A stretch of DNA of 64,000 bases, taken from the IMG/VR virus record IMGVR_UViG_3300025886_001957, positions 1-64,000 of that record; one strand, given 5' to 3'. The first letter of the stretch is position 1, and every line of letters begins with the position of its first letter. Below are positions 8,397-15,977 of this stretch, one piece after another. The stretch comes from a virus. A program made the translations under genes and the position numbers. The notes beneath the pieces were generated by a model that worked only from the letters and a program-made list of their open reading frames with translations, was not told the origin of the DNA and did no database searches.

Positions 8397-8718
8397 TCAT
8401 CCTTTCTTCTAAATCATCACTATCTTTTATAGCATCTTGTACTAGATCTAATTCACGTAATCGTTTTCGTAAATTATCGCCATACGCTTCGGCCTTTTGT
8501 AAATCAGATTGTAGCCTTGCTGTACGCTTTGCATTTTTTACAGCTTCCTCTTGTAGTACTTCAATACTAGATTCAGCTGTGTCAACAGCAACTTCGAGTT
8601 TTGTGTTATTACTGTGCAATACAGCAATGCGTTCCTGTGTTTGCTTGTAATACCACGCACCAACACTGCCCATTGCTAATGTTAACATAAAAAATATGAT
8701 GGCTAACTTTGCACCCAT
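8230..8718 (-). CDS. Rz-like inner-membrane spanin
   Basis: The protein has 162 residues. An N-terminal membrane anchor (about 4-24, IIFFMLTLAMGSVGAWYY) is followed by a long coiled coil (about 27-100) and a Ser/Thr/Gly-rich tail, the i-spanin pattern. It fuses inner and outer membranes together with the o-spanin whose gene starts within its 3' part. It sits five bases downstream of the endolysin stop, so endolysin, i-spanin and o-spanin are co-transcribed. Confidence 0.8.
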   Translation of the reverse strand: MGAKLAIIFFMLTLAMGSVGAWYYKQTQERIAVLHSNNTKLEVAVDTAESSIEVLQEEAVKNAKRTARLQSDLQKAEAYGDNLRKRLRELDLVQDAIKDSDDLEERMNGATAKLWRELETSTGGDGSTPLPNWLQPKTGTGSKNSNRDTESISTDSNSPKTN

Positions 8719-8723
8719 CCTGC

Positions 8724-9572
8724 CTATCCTAGTAACTTTCCCAAAGTTTTTGGTCCAACTATTCCGTCAGCAGTTAACCCGTTTGCTTTTTGCCATTTTT
8801 TAATAACACGTTCTGTTCCAGGTCCAAATATACCATCTGCAGGAGAAATATCAAGCTTTTCTTGCACCTCGGCCACCAATTGTCCACGCGAACCTTTGCG
8901 CACAGTTTGATTGTAGTCAGTTTCAGGTTCTTCATAACCTCCACCTAGTACATCAAGTGCATGAATGTAATGCTTTTTACGATCTGCAAGTCCAATTGTT
9001 CCGCCATTGATTCTTTTGGTCATACCTACAATATCTTGATTATCGCAATATTTGTTTATATTATTAGTATCCCAGAACCAACATGCTGAATCAAGTGCGC
9101 CTTTTTTAGTGCGTACATATTCAACAGCATCAGTTGGTGTCATTTCAACTGCTTCACTGAACTTTGTATAATTATATCTGCCTGTAAGTTGTAGTATGCC
9201 ACCACCCCTAAATCTCCAGCCATCACCGGTAGCGGTATTGCCGTTGTCCATTCTACTTGCGTAAATAACATTAGCAATTTTTTCAGGTTGTCTATGATAA
9301 TCATTTGCATCTCTTCCTGCACGTTTAAAATATTTTGGAAAAATAGTATTAAGTGCTTTAGCACTATAGTTTAAATTTTCGCTTAGTACACGAAATCCTG
9401 CAGATTCGTGACCACATTGTGCTACAAATCCAGCAACACGTTCGATAGTGTCTACTTCCCAAAGTGGTAGTATTTCGCACATTGCATGATACCAGTCTTT
9501 CCAATCATCTCTATGGATTAACTCTTCGGCCATCCATTCTTCAAATTCAAATTTAAAATGTTCTTTTGCCAT
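8724..9572 (-). CDS. GH19-type endolysin with C-terminal peptidoglycan-binding domain
   Basis: This 282-residue lysis enzyme cuts the murein glycan. The N-terminal glycoside hydrolase 19 (chitinase/lysozyme-like) domain has Glu56 in QCGHESAGF and Glu65 in LSENLNYS as catalytic candidates, plus the family block RGGGILQLTGRYNY near 141-154. The C-terminal part (about 215-282) is a peptidoglycan-binding type 1 repeat (ISPADGIFGPGTERVIKKWQ). There is no signal peptide, so release by a holin is expected. Its ATG overlaps the stop of a small zinc-ribbon gene (TAATG). Confidence 0.92.
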   Translation of the reverse strand: MAKEHFKFEFEEWMAEELIHRDDWKDWYHAMCEILPLWEVDTIERVAGFVAQCGHESAGFRVLSENLNYSAKALNTIFPKYFKRAGRDANDYHRQPEKIANVIYASRMDNGNTATGDGWRFRGGGILQLTGRYNYTKFSEAVEMTPTDAVEYVRTKKGALDSACWFWDTNNINKYCDNQDIVGMTKRINGGTIGLADRKKHYIHALDVLGGGYEEPETDYNQTVRKGSRGQLVAEVQEKLDISPADGIFGPGTERVIKKWQKANGLTADGIVGPKTLGKLLG

Positions 9573-9742
9573 TATTTATTTTCCTCTAAGTTGGTGCAAT
9601 TTTTACAACTGCATTGGTGACAAATTTTAGTTGTTATTGGCGGACTGTCGTAATTTTGTAAATCTTGATAATATGGTAGTCCACAATGAGATATTCTTCC
9701 GCAATTTTGACAATAAGATATTCTGTTATGTTCTTTCAACAA
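9572..9742 (-). CDS. Small zinc-ribbon protein (TTG start)
   Basis: This 56-codon frame encodes four CxxC-like pairs: CQNC near the start, CHQC and CKNC near the end, with a single Cys between. That suits one or two zinc knuckles. No ATG is available; two TTG codons at 9742 and 9739 directly follow a stop in the same frame, with AAGGA about 11 bases upstream. The frame overlaps the preceding gene by 17 bases and ends in a TAATG overlap with the endolysin start. The tight packing and Cys pattern support it. Confidence 0.6.
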   Translation of the reverse strand: MLKEHNRISYCQNCGRISHCGLPYYQDLQNYDSPPITTKICHQCSCKNCTNLEENK

Positions 9743-10442
9743 CTAGGGTATAATCCTTATTTTCAAAGGTTAATGTTTTGTTACCATATTTAGTAACATT
9801 ATAGTCTCCGATATATTTTGTTAAAAATAAAATTTCTGCATAATCATTCATATTTATACGATCAGTAATACTTTCGTATATATCGTTAGTTTTGCCAAAG
9901 TCCTTGATTACCAAGGACACAGGATCAGCATATGATTTTTTTAATGTAAGTATATCATCATTGAATGACACTTCGTTTAAAAAACTTTTATTAAAAAAAT
10001 TATCAGTATTATTTAAATTCGACTCTGAAACAATAGCGTCATACATTTTTGTATCTGTTGGAACATGTAATGATAACATTTCGATATTAACCGGAAAACT
10101 TTTAAATCCTTTATAGTATCTAAATTTAAATTTATTTCGATTTGTTAATTTTTTAATTCCATCAATAAGCTCAATTATATTTTCTGGTAGTTTTGAATCT
10201 CTTTGGATTTCAACAAATACTTTATACATACCATCATCTAATTCGCCGGTACTTTGTCCAGCATCAAGTACAAAACTGTATCCATTTTCAATAAATGAAA
10301 CAAAATCTTTTGCTGCGTCTTCGTAGGAAACAGTAAAACTTAGTACTGCAATATCAGAATCGCTGCCCATCTTACTTTTATAGCTATCTATATGAAATAT
10401 TTTATAAACAAGGTCTTGTAAATCACCTTTTCGAAGAGTCAT
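9726..10442 (-). CDS. Hypothetical T4-like phage protein, 238 aa
   Basis: I cannot name this protein. It is soluble, with alternating beta and helical stretches and no obvious catalytic motif. It overlaps the next upstream gene by one base (ATGA-type junction at 10442), and both follow a late-type promoter, so the pair is probably virion-related. From memory, similar pairs occur in marine T4-like phages as unassigned structural proteins. Confidence 0.65.
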   Translation of the reverse strand: MTLRKGDLQDLVYKIFHIDSYKSKMGSDSDIAVLSFTVSYEDAAKDFVSFIENGYSFVLDAGQSTGELDDGMYKVFVEIQRDSKLPENIIELIDGIKKLTNRNKFKFRYYKGFKSFPVNIEMLSLHVPTDTKMYDAIVSESNLNNTDNFFNKSFLNEVSFNDDILTLKKSYADPVSLVIKDFGKTNDIYESITDRINMNDYAEILFLTKYIGDYNVTKYGNKTLTFENKDYTLVVERT

Positions 10443-10987
10443 TATAGTTCTGCTCCTTCTATACCTGCCCCAGCTAAGTCGTCAACAGGTTGTTCGGCTT
10501 GCATTTGTGCTTGCATTTGACCTTCTTTTTCTTCAACTTCAGACTCGGCTTGATCTTGTGTTGCTAATGTGGTACTGTACATATCACTTAACAGTTTAAT
10601 AGGCATCTTAATTTCAACAATCCATATTGGTAAACGTTCAAGGATACCTTTTTTAGTACCGGGTCGAATATCTGATGGTTTTTTAATTTTTTTAGGCTTA
10701 ACCAAATGAGATTTTTGATAAGTTAATTGACAGTCATAATCTAATAGTCTTTTGCCTCCCATAGGATCCGGCATTGACTTTCGCGGCCATGATACTTTTA
10801 TTGATACCCAGTGCCTACTTATAGTTGGGCCAGACACAATTTCTCCATCTTTCCAATTATCATATACATATAAATCAAGTTCATCAAGAACTCTTTCCAT
10901 ATCTTTTAAAATAGAAAATGAACTATTATTATCGTAAATATTTGCAATATTTTTTATAATATCAATTTCGTCTAAAATATTTGTCAT
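10442..10987 (-). CDS. Hypothetical virion-related protein, 181 aa
   Basis: The protein has 181 residues. A mixed alpha/beta body (WVSIKVSWPRKSMPDPMGGKR) is followed by an acidic and Gln-rich C-terminus (EVEEKEGQMQAQMQAEQ) that is probably disordered. It is the first gene after a good late promoter (GATAAATA at 11012-11019, 24 bases upstream), so late expression and a structural or assembly role are likely. No family is recognised. Confidence 0.65.
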   Translation of the reverse strand: MTNILDEIDIIKNIANIYDNNSSFSILKDMERVLDELDLYVYDNWKDGEIVSGPTISRHWVSIKVSWPRKSMPDPMGGKRLLDYDCQLTYQKSHLVKPKKIKKPSDIRPGTKKGILERLPIWIVEIKMPIKLLSDMYSTTLATQDQAESEVEEKEGQMQAQMQAEQPVDDLAGAGIEGAEL

Positions 10988-11011
10988 CGGTTTTCCTAAG
11001 TATTACATACT

Positions 11012-11019
11012 TATTTATC
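11012..11019 (-). promoter_or_regulatory. Late-type promoter GATAAATA
   Basis: GATAAATA lies 24 bases before the ATG at 10987, in the divergent region between this gene and phoH. The spacing leaves room for a short leader with GGAAAA as a Shine-Dalgarno-like element. Confidence 0.65.
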
Positions 11020-11062
11020 ATTATGCGTTTTCAATGTATATAGTTTATTATTATCTCTTTTG

Positions 11063-11070
11063 GTTAAATA
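11063..11070 (+). promoter_or_regulatory. Late-like promoter GTTAAATA before phoH
   Basis: GTTAAATA on the plus strand resembles the late element but with T for A at the third position. Start of transcription about six bases later would place the phoH leader hairpin at the extreme 5' end of the mRNA. Confidence 0.4.
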
Positions 11071-11076
11071 CAATTG

Positions 11077-11115
11077 CAGGGAAGGAGTTTTCCTGTAATA
11101 GGAAAATTCACCCTG
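11077..11115 (+). promoter_or_regulatory. Two-tier stem-loop in the phoH leader
   Basis: The outer stem pairs CAGGG (11077-11081) with CCCTG (11111-11115). The inner stem pairs TTTTCCT (11088-11094) with AGGAAAA (11100-11106) around a GTAAT loop. It precedes the AGAGGAG ribosome site and the ATG at 11138. It may stabilise the mRNA or act as a regulatory leader. Confidence 0.55.
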
Positions 11116-11137
11116 AATCCATAAAGAGGAGACATTA

Positions 11138-11872
11138 ATGGGTAAAGCTAGAGCCGCTAAAAGGCAAGCAACTTTTCAAAAAAAAATTAACAACAATGTT
11201 GTTAAATTAAATACGGTCCTTCCTAAAAAGAATAAAAATGTTCATATATTACCAAGGAATAAAAATCAAGAAACATATGTACTAACCCTAACTGATCCGG
11301 AAAAAGACATAGTCTTTGGAATTGGACCAGCAGGAACTGGCAAAACTATGCTGGCATGCCAAGTAGCAGTCCAGTCGTTTTTTTCAAAAGAAGTTGATAA
11401 AATCATAGTTACTCGTCCAGCAGTAAGTAATGATGAAGATTTAGGATTTTTACCTGGTACACTAGAAGAAAAAATGGCGCCATGGACTAGGCCTATTTTT
11501 GATGTATTTAGGCAATATTTTTATGCTAATGAAATTGAAAGTATGATAAAAGAAGGAGTAATTGAAATATCTCCGTTAGCATATATGCGCGGCCGAACGT
11601 TTAAAGATGCATATATAATTGCAGACGAAATGCAAAATGCAACACCAAACCAAATGAAGATGTTATTGACTCGCATTGGAGATAATAGTAAAATGGTAGT
11701 CACTGGCGACCTAGCACAAGCAGATCGAATAAAGGACAACGGTTTAGTTGATTTTATTAAACAGTTTAATCGATCATCTAGTTCAAAAATTGCAACAGTT
11801 CAGTTTAATCAAAAAGATATCGAACGTCATGATGTTGTAAAAGAAGTACTCAAAATTTATGGTGATGAGTAG
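11138..11872 (+). CDS. phoH: PhoH-like ATPase
   Basis: The protein has 244 residues, one of the few plus-strand genes. A basic N-terminus (1-40) precedes a P-loop ATPase with Walker A GPAGTGKT at 63-70 and Walker B AYIIADEMQN near 150. The QxQ/R region (VVTGDLAQADR near 192) completes the helicase-like core. PhoH is widespread in marine phages; proposed roles include RNA processing or phosphate-stress response, and neither is proven. It is flanked by a structured leader and a strong hairpin terminator, so it is a single-gene transcript in opposition to its neighbours. Confidence 0.93.
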   Translation: MGKARAAKRQATFQKKINNNVVKLNTVLPKKNKNVHILPRNKNQETYVLTLTDPEKDIVFGIGPAGTGKTMLACQVAVQSFFSKEVDKIIVTRPAVSNDEDLGFLPGTLEEKMAPWTRPIFDVFRQYFYANEIESMIKEGVIEISPLAYMRGRTFKDAYIIADEMQNATPNQMKMLLTRIGDNSKMVVTGDLAQADRIKDNGLVDFIKQFNRSSSSKIATVQFNQKDIERHDVVKEVLKIYGDE

Positions 11873-12116
11873 AGTATAGGGGATTTTCCCCTATACCATC
11901 TTCTTTTCGTAATTTAGCATCAATTTGCTTCATTGTAGCTGCACTATCGACGATAAATTCATGTATACATGGTTTGTATATTCCTTCCCAACCTGATAGT
12001 TCAGTATCGGCTGCAAGATTTGCTAATTTTTTAGTACTGAAAACTCCAGCTAGATATTTGTGATGATTATTAGTATTTTGAGAAACCATTTCAAGTATAT
12101 ACATTTTAAATATCAT
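11850..12116 (-). CDS. Small conserved hypothetical protein, 88 aa
   Basis: The protein has 88 residues. The motif VFSTKKLANLAADTELSGWEG resembles a short alpha/beta module also seen at 34558-34764 (VYTTKEKADAAG then EACEMWEEG); the two may be distant paralogues. It overlaps the thyX stop by 11 bases at its start and the phoH 3' end by 23 bases in opposite orientation. The function is unknown. Confidence 0.6.
   Translation of the reverse strand: MIFKMYILEMVSQNTNNHHKYLAGVFSTKKLANLAADTELSGWEGIYKPCIHEFIVDSAATMKQIDAKLRKEDGIGENPLYSTHHHKF
11874..11896. terminator. Bidirectional hairpin between phoH and the thyX operon
   Basis: A perfect 10-bp inverted repeat, GTATAGGGGA paired with TCCCCTATAC around a three-base loop, begins two bases after the phoH stop. 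It also lies inside the 3' end of the converging minus-strand gene. There is no long T-run, but position between convergent genes suggests termination in both directions. Confidence 0.65.
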
Positions 12117-12783
12117 TTGCCAATGGAAAAATTTCTGAAATTACTTTTGCACATTCTACAGCAACTTCCATATGTTCTTTTTGTGTGCCATTGGCACTAC
12201 GCAATTCAATATAGTGTATCCAGCTACGTATAGTACCATTCATGTACAACCTTGTTTTAGTAAGCCCTTCAGGCAAAACTTTACGTGCTACTTCTTTTGC
12301 TATGCCATTATTAATAGCCCAATCATATGCTCTACCTGATGTATAAATTACATCTTGTTGTAATTCTTCCCACTTGGTAATTAGTTCAGCCATACCTTCT
12401 TGGCCAAGATCAATGTCAATTGAATTTTGACGATTTTTTGTATCTTGTAATCTTGCTTCACTTGTAACAAATACTTCGCCCATCTCGCCTGGCTCAGCAT
12501 ATCTTTGTGAAAATTCTTGAAAAGCAAAACTTCTATGTCGTACAATTTGGTGTGCAATGTCACGTGTTGTTTCAATTTCAATAACAGCATTAACCATTTC
12601 AAGTGGTGACCAATGTTGATGTTTGATTAAATACTTAATCAAACGTTCACTTGTTTCGGTATTAATTTGTGCAGCAGGATTACTTACTTTTGCACAAAAT
12701 GCAATAAGTTCCTGTAAATCTGTTAATCCTTCTGCTGCAAACTCATCTGTTGCTTTACTGTAACTAACTAAGCGAACGGCCAT
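12106..12783 (-). CDS. thyX: Flavin-dependent thymidylate synthase ThyX
   Basis: This 225-residue enzyme makes dTMP from dUMP with methylene-tetrahydrofolate and FADH2, giving nucleotides for phage DNA. The ThyX signature RHR...S..Y is present at 82-95 (RHRSFAFQEFSQRY), with the usual fold around it (WSPLEMVNAVIEIE before, ARKVLPEGL after). Length is standard. It overlaps a small upstream gene by 16 bases and is part of the operon led by the promoter at 14569-14597, together with the clamp loader and ferredoxin. Confidence 0.95.
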   Translation of the reverse strand: MAVRLVSYSKATDEFAAEGLTDLQELIAFCAKVSNPAAQINTETSERLIKYLIKHQHWSPLEMVNAVIEIETTRDIAHQIVRHRSFAFQEFSQRYAEPGEMGEVFVTSEARLQDTKNRQNSIDIDLGQEGMAELITKWEELQQDVIYTSGRAYDWAINNGIAKEVARKVLPEGLTKTRLYMNGTIRSWIHYIELRSANGTQKEHMEVAVECAKVISEIFPLANDI

Positions 12784-12947
12784 TCGTTATAATCTCCTTT
12801 TAAATTGTCAATTCTATTTTGTAAAAATGCGATTGTAGTATGTATATGTCCAGTGTCGTGTGGTTGTAAAAGAGTTTTATAGTAATTTAGCTCTTCTTCA
12901 AGTACATTAACTCGGACAATGTCATTTATTAATGTTTGGTTGTTCAT
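12768..12947 (-). CDS. Small hypothetical protein upstream of thyX, 59 aa
   Basis: This 59-residue frame starts with ATG at 12947 and stops at 12768, inside the first codons of thyX. It is helical and charged (VNVLEEELNYYKTLLQ), with no recognisable family. It fills what would otherwise be an empty stretch in a packed operon, and its 3' end carries the thyX ribosome site (AAAGGAG). Confidence 0.6.
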   Translation of the reverse strand: MNNQTLINDIVRVNVLEEELNYYKTLLQPHDTGHIHTTIAFLQNRIDNLKGDYNEWPFA

Positions 12948-13128
12948 TTAATAACCTACGCATTGTTTGCGTTGCTGTTGTTTTGAACCATCTTGGTGCT
13001 ATGCTGTGTATTATTATAATAGGCACCAACAGTTGTAGCGTCAATGCAATCTTAATAGCATGTGTCATATGCTGTAATCCAGTCATTCCAACTTCTTCTA
13101 AATGTAGTTTACATTGCTTACTTAACAT
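12922..13128 (-). CDS. Small membrane protein, 68 aa
   Basis: The protein has 68 residues with one hydrophobic helix (about 27-45, IALTLQLLVPIIIIHSIAP) and a basic tail. The ATG at 13128 overlaps the ferredoxin stop, which favours coupled translation. It overlaps the next small gene by 26 bases. It is unrecognised. Confidence 0.55.
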   Translation of the reverse strand: MLSKQCKLHLEEVGMTGLQHMTHAIKIALTLQLLVPIIIIHSIAPRWFKTTATQTMRRLLNEQPNINK

Positions 13129-13469
13129 TAGTCTCCCTTTCCAGGTGCTTCGCTAAAATATTGCATTTTATCTTCAACACCGTGCCACTTATCTGCATCT
13201 GCAGGAACGTCATCTTTCCTCATCTGTGTAATATTAGGCCATAACCCTGCCCATTTTTCATTAAATTCAACCCATTGTTCTGCATCTGCCTCTGTATCTG
13301 CTATAATTGCATCTGCCGGACATTCGGGTTCGCATACGCCGCAGTCGATACATTCATTGGGCATAATTACTAACATGTTTTCACCTTCGTAAAAACAGTC
13401 CACAGGACATACTTCTACACAATCCATGTGCTTACATTTAATACAAGCATCATTTACAACATATGTCAT
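13128..13469 (-). CDS. fdxA: 7Fe ferredoxin FdxA-like (3Fe-4S + 4Fe-4S)
   Basis: The protein has 113 residues. Two cluster-binding segments can be read: [17 protein letters not shown] (10-26) and [11 protein letters not shown] (about 41-51) followed by PADAI. The first lacks one Cys of the canonical CxxCxxC, which fits a 3Fe-4S plus 4Fe-4S seven-iron ferredoxin. A long C-terminal extension typical of proteobacterial FdxA follows. It could carry electrons to the bilin reductase at 61436-62131 or to host enzymes; both are inferences. It overlaps the clamp loader stop by four bases. Confidence 0.9.
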   Translation of the reverse strand: MTYVVNDACIKCKHMDCVEVCPVDCFYEGENMLVIMPNECIDCGVCEPECPADAIIADTEADAEQWVEFNEKWAGLWPNITQMRKDDVPADADKWHGVEDKMQYFSEAPGKGD

Positions 13470-14380
13470 ACAGTACCTAATTTAATTAAAGTAGCAGCAA
13501 GATTAATTTCAGGATCTACAACTAGTGTATGATCAACTAATCCTTGTTTTATAATTAATACAGATTTGTCTTGTTGAGCTTCATTGCCAAATAGTTCAAT
13601 ATTATCATATAGCCAACGATAAATTTCTTCCATCTCTTCTGCACGAACAGTGCCGCACAACAGCTTTCTTGCTTCGTGTATCTTGCCGGCTTTGAACAAT
13701 TCGACCATGTCAAGTTTCCAATCAGCTGCGCCACTATCGCCTTCATTGGGCTTAACCAGCACACCATCAGTACTGTTCATTTGTACGGTGTTAATACACT
13801 TTCTCAAATCAGGATATGTGCCTTTAACATATGTATCTAATGTATCTAAATCTGGAGTAATACCTTCAGTAATAAGAATTGTTGCTACTCGTGCTGTAAA
13901 CTCTGTTTGATCAACTTTGGCAATATGAAATCCTTGACATCTACTATGAATAGCTGGAATAATACGGTTAGGATAGTTACATGTTAATACAAATCTAGCA
14001 GTACTATGATATTCTTCCATAACACCACGTAATGCTGCTTGGGCATTTGGCGACAAATAATCTGCCTCATCAAGTAATACAACTTTAAATTCACCAAATG
14101 GAATCATTTGCACAAAAGAAATAATCTTATCTCGTACATCGTCAACACTATTTGTACGACTTGCATTTATTTCTAATAGATCAAGTGGATTAACTTCTAG
14201 TTCGTTGAAAAGTAATTTTGCAAGAGTAGTTTTACCTATTCCAGCATTGCCACTAAACAGCAAGTGTGGAATAGATTTGTCTTTAATCCAAGTGACCACT
14301 TGATTGCGTTGTGCGTCATCTTTAAATACATAACCGTCAATAGTCTTTGGTCTATACTTTTCTACCCATAGTTCTTTCAC
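13466..14380 (-). CDS. 44: Clamp loader large (ATPase) subunit, T4 gp44/RFC-small-subunit type
   Basis: This 304-residue AAA+ protein loads the sliding clamp on DNA. Walker A is GNAGIGKTT at 44-52, the DEAD-type Walker B is [10 protein letters not shown] near 100-109, and the SRC arginine-finger motif is at about 147 (AIHSRCQGF). The start is GTG at 14380, embedded in the 3' end of the preceding small gene. The N-terminus [10 protein letters not shown] is the family hallmark. Together with thyX it marks this operon as replication-related. Gp62 and gp45 were not seen in the window. Confidence 0.93.
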   Translation of the reverse strand: MKELWVEKYRPKTIDGYVFKDDAQRNQVVTWIKDKSIPHLLFSGNAGIGKTTLAKLLFNELEVNPLDLLEINASRTNSVDDVRDKIISFVQMIPFGEFKVVLLDEADYLSPNAQAALRGVMEEYHSTARFVLTCNYPNRIIPAIHSRCQGFHIAKVDQTEFTARVATILITEGITPDLDTLDTYVKGTYPDLRKCINTVQMNSTDGVLVKPNEGDSGAADWKLDMVELFKAGKIHEARKLLCGTVRAEEMEEIYRWLYDNIELFGNEAQQDKSVLIIKQGLVDHTLVVDPEINLAATLIKLGTV

Positions 14381-14550
14381 GTGTTTTCCTTATCTCGTTT
14401 TGTTACATGCTGATTAATAACATATTGTGGAATCTCAGGACATGCATATGCAATTTCGTCTTCGGTATATGTATCAGGATGTCTGATACCATATTTATTC
14501 ATTTGATCTAATGCCCAGTCTGTTACTTCGTCTTTGTTTTTAAATTTCAT
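14377..14550 (-). CDS. Small hypothetical protein, first gene of the clamp-loader operon, 57 aa
   Basis: This 57-residue frame starts with ATG at 14550 after GGAGAC and ends four bases into the clamp loader gene (GTGA overlap). It is acidic, with EVTDWALDQMNKYGIRHPD and DEIAYACPEIP. No family is recognised. It lies 19 bases downstream of a near-consensus promoter, so it would be the first translated frame of the operon. Confidence 0.65.
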   Translation of the reverse strand: MKFKNKDEVTDWALDQMNKYGIRHPDTYTEDEIAYACPEIPQYVINQHVTKRDKENT

Positions 14551-14568
14551 TAAAGTCTCCTATAATTA

Positions 14569-14597
14569 ACTATAACATTTTTTAAAGTATTTGTCAA
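14569..14597 (-). promoter_or_regulatory. Strong sigma70-type promoter (clamp loader/ferredoxin/thyX operon)
   Basis: TTGACA (14597-14592), a 17-base spacer and TATAGT (14574-14569) match host sigma70 consensus in 11 of 12 positions. It overlaps the stop of the upstream small gene and lies 19 bases before the ATG at 14550. It probably serves early or middle transcription. Confidence 0.75.
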
Positions 14598-14725
14598 GGT
14601 TTCATGCCTTTTCTAGTAAACTCTTTAGCACGTTTGATCTGTTGTTGTTCAGTTAGTCGACTACTCAACGAAAGATGCTGCTTCCATAATGCATACAATT
14701 TACTTTTTTTATTTTTTGTTTTCAT
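14594..14725 (-). CDS. Small basic protein, 43 aa
   Basis: This 43-residue Lys/Gln-rich frame (ATG at 14725, TGA at 14594) begins within the 3' end of the 63-residue gene and ends in the next promoter. It contains SSRLTEQQQIKRAKEF. The stop-start packing is consistent with a gene; no family is seen. Confidence 0.45.
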   Translation of the reverse strand: MKTKNKKSKLYALWKQHLSLSSRLTEQQQIKRAKEFTRKGMKP

Positions 14726-14900
14726 TGATTTTTTGCCATGATAAGCTATTTGCATCAACTGGAGTATTACCAATATATTCTTCGCCTGATTCTAAATCAA
14801 TTAGTTTCCATTTTTGTGGAGTATCTGTTACTACTCCTAGTGTAAATTTTTTATTAAATCTTTTAGCAGTTGTGCCGTCTTTTAATTTTCTATCATTCAT
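14709..14900 (-). CDS. Small hypothetical protein, 63 aa
   Basis: The protein has 63 residues. It is basic at the N-terminus with a beta-like core (KFTLGVVTDTPQKWKLIDLE) resembling small SH3-like folds. The ATG at 14900 overlaps the preceding small membrane gene by eight bases. The function is unknown. Confidence 0.6.
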   Translation of the reverse strand: MNDRKLKDGTTAKRFNKKFTLGVVTDTPQKWKLIDLESGEEYIGNTPVDANSLSWQKINENKK

Positions 14901-15006
14901 TTTTTGAGTTCTCTAATGCATATTTCATCATTCTTTCTGGTATCATACATATCCATATGTACAATGGCCAGAATATTAAATTACCAATTAGTATATCCCA
15001 CCACAT
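14893..15006 (-). CDS. Small membrane peptide downstream of gap, 37 aa
   Basis: This 37-residue frame is mostly one hydrophobic helix (WWDILIGNLIFWPLYIWICM). Its ATG at 15006 overlaps the gap stop codon (TAATG), the coupling used throughout this operon. The role is unknown. Confidence 0.5.
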   Translation of the reverse strand: MWWDILIGNLIFWPLYIWICMIPERMMKYALENSKNE

Positions 15007-15977
15007 TATAAATTTCCTATATATCTTGCTACATCAACCATTCTACAACTAAATGCCCATTCATTATCGTACCAAGCTAATACTCGAACTAAATGATTAT
15101 TAATTACTCTTGTTTGATCTGGTGCAAAGATGCAACTTTCTTGAGTAGTATTAAAATCACTACTTACTAATGGAAGTGCTTCGTAGCCGATAATGCTCTT
15201 CATATCAGTATCGGCATGCTCTTTAACAACTGAGTTTATTAGATTTTCATCAACTTCTTTTTCAACTTGTACTGTTAAATCAACACAACTTACGTTTGGA
15301 ATTGGTACACGTAATGCACTACCTTTAATTTTTCCTTCCATAGATGGATAAACGTCTTTAAGCGCCGTCGCAGCACCAGTACTAGTTGGAATGATATTTA
15401 CACCACTTGCCCGCGCTCGATAAGGATCTTTATGCTTTTTGTCAATGGTATTTTGGTCACCTGTATAACTATGTATAGTAGTCATTTGACCGGCTATAAT
15501 TTGATAGTTTTCGTCTAGTACTTTTACTATTGGAGCAAGGCAATTTGTAGTACAACTTGCGTTACTTACTACACGATCATTTGATACTATATCAGTGTGG
15601 TTAACTCCATAAACTACAGTACGTTTACAATTGTTAGCCGGCGCACTAATAACAACTTTTCTAGCGCCGTTAATAGTATGTGCAATACATTTTATACCAT
15701 CGTTATAAGCACCAGTACATTCTAACACTACATCTATATCATGCCATTTAATTTTATTAATATCACGTTCTTCAGTCCACACTATAGGATCTGTTATTGG
15801 TCCATTATATCTGCCATGAACACTATCATATTTTAATAAATGCATATTTGTTTCTCTGCCACCAGTAGCATTAATTTGTACAACTTGCATATCGTGACAT
15901 TTATTCATAATGTATCTAGCTACACATCGACCAATCCTACCAAAGCCGTTTATACCAATCGATAGCGGCCTAGACAT
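15006..15977 (-). CDS. gap: Glyceraldehyde-3-phosphate dehydrogenase
   Basis: This 323-residue enzyme oxidises glyceraldehyde-3-phosphate to 1,3-bisphosphoglycerate. The NAD(P) fold GINGFGRIG is at 8-16. The catalytic Cys142 is in SNASCTTNCLAP and the base His169 in TTIHSYTGDQ. The C-terminal WYDNEWAFS block is intact, so the protein looks active. At 35-38 the sequence is INAT where NAD-specific enzymes carry Asp (INDx); loss of this Asp favours NADP use (inference). It sits between small phage genes and a DexA-like exonuclease with overlapping junctions at both ends, so it is embedded in the phage operon and is not flanking host DNA. It may steer host carbon flux or redox. Confidence 0.93.
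   Translation of the reverse strand: MSRPLSIGINGFGRIGRCVARYIMNKCHDMQVVQINATGGRETNMHLLKYDSVHGRYNGPITDPIVWTEERDINKIKWHDIDVVLECTGAYNDGIKCIAHTINGARKVVISAPANNCKRTVVYGVNHTDIVSNDRVVSNASCTTNCLAPIVKVLDENYQIIAGQMTTIHSYTGDQNTIDKKHKDPYRARASGVNIIPTSTGAATALKDVYPSMEGKIKGSALRVPIPNVSCVDLTVQVEKEVDENLINSVVKEHADTDMKSIIGYEALPLVSSDFNTTQESCIFAPDQTRVINNHLVRVLAWYDNEWAFSCRMVDVARYIGNL

Noticed and set aside
9565-9580. AATAAATA-like string before the endolysin
   Set aside because: It overlaps the stop/start junction itself, so no message could start there and still include the ATG.
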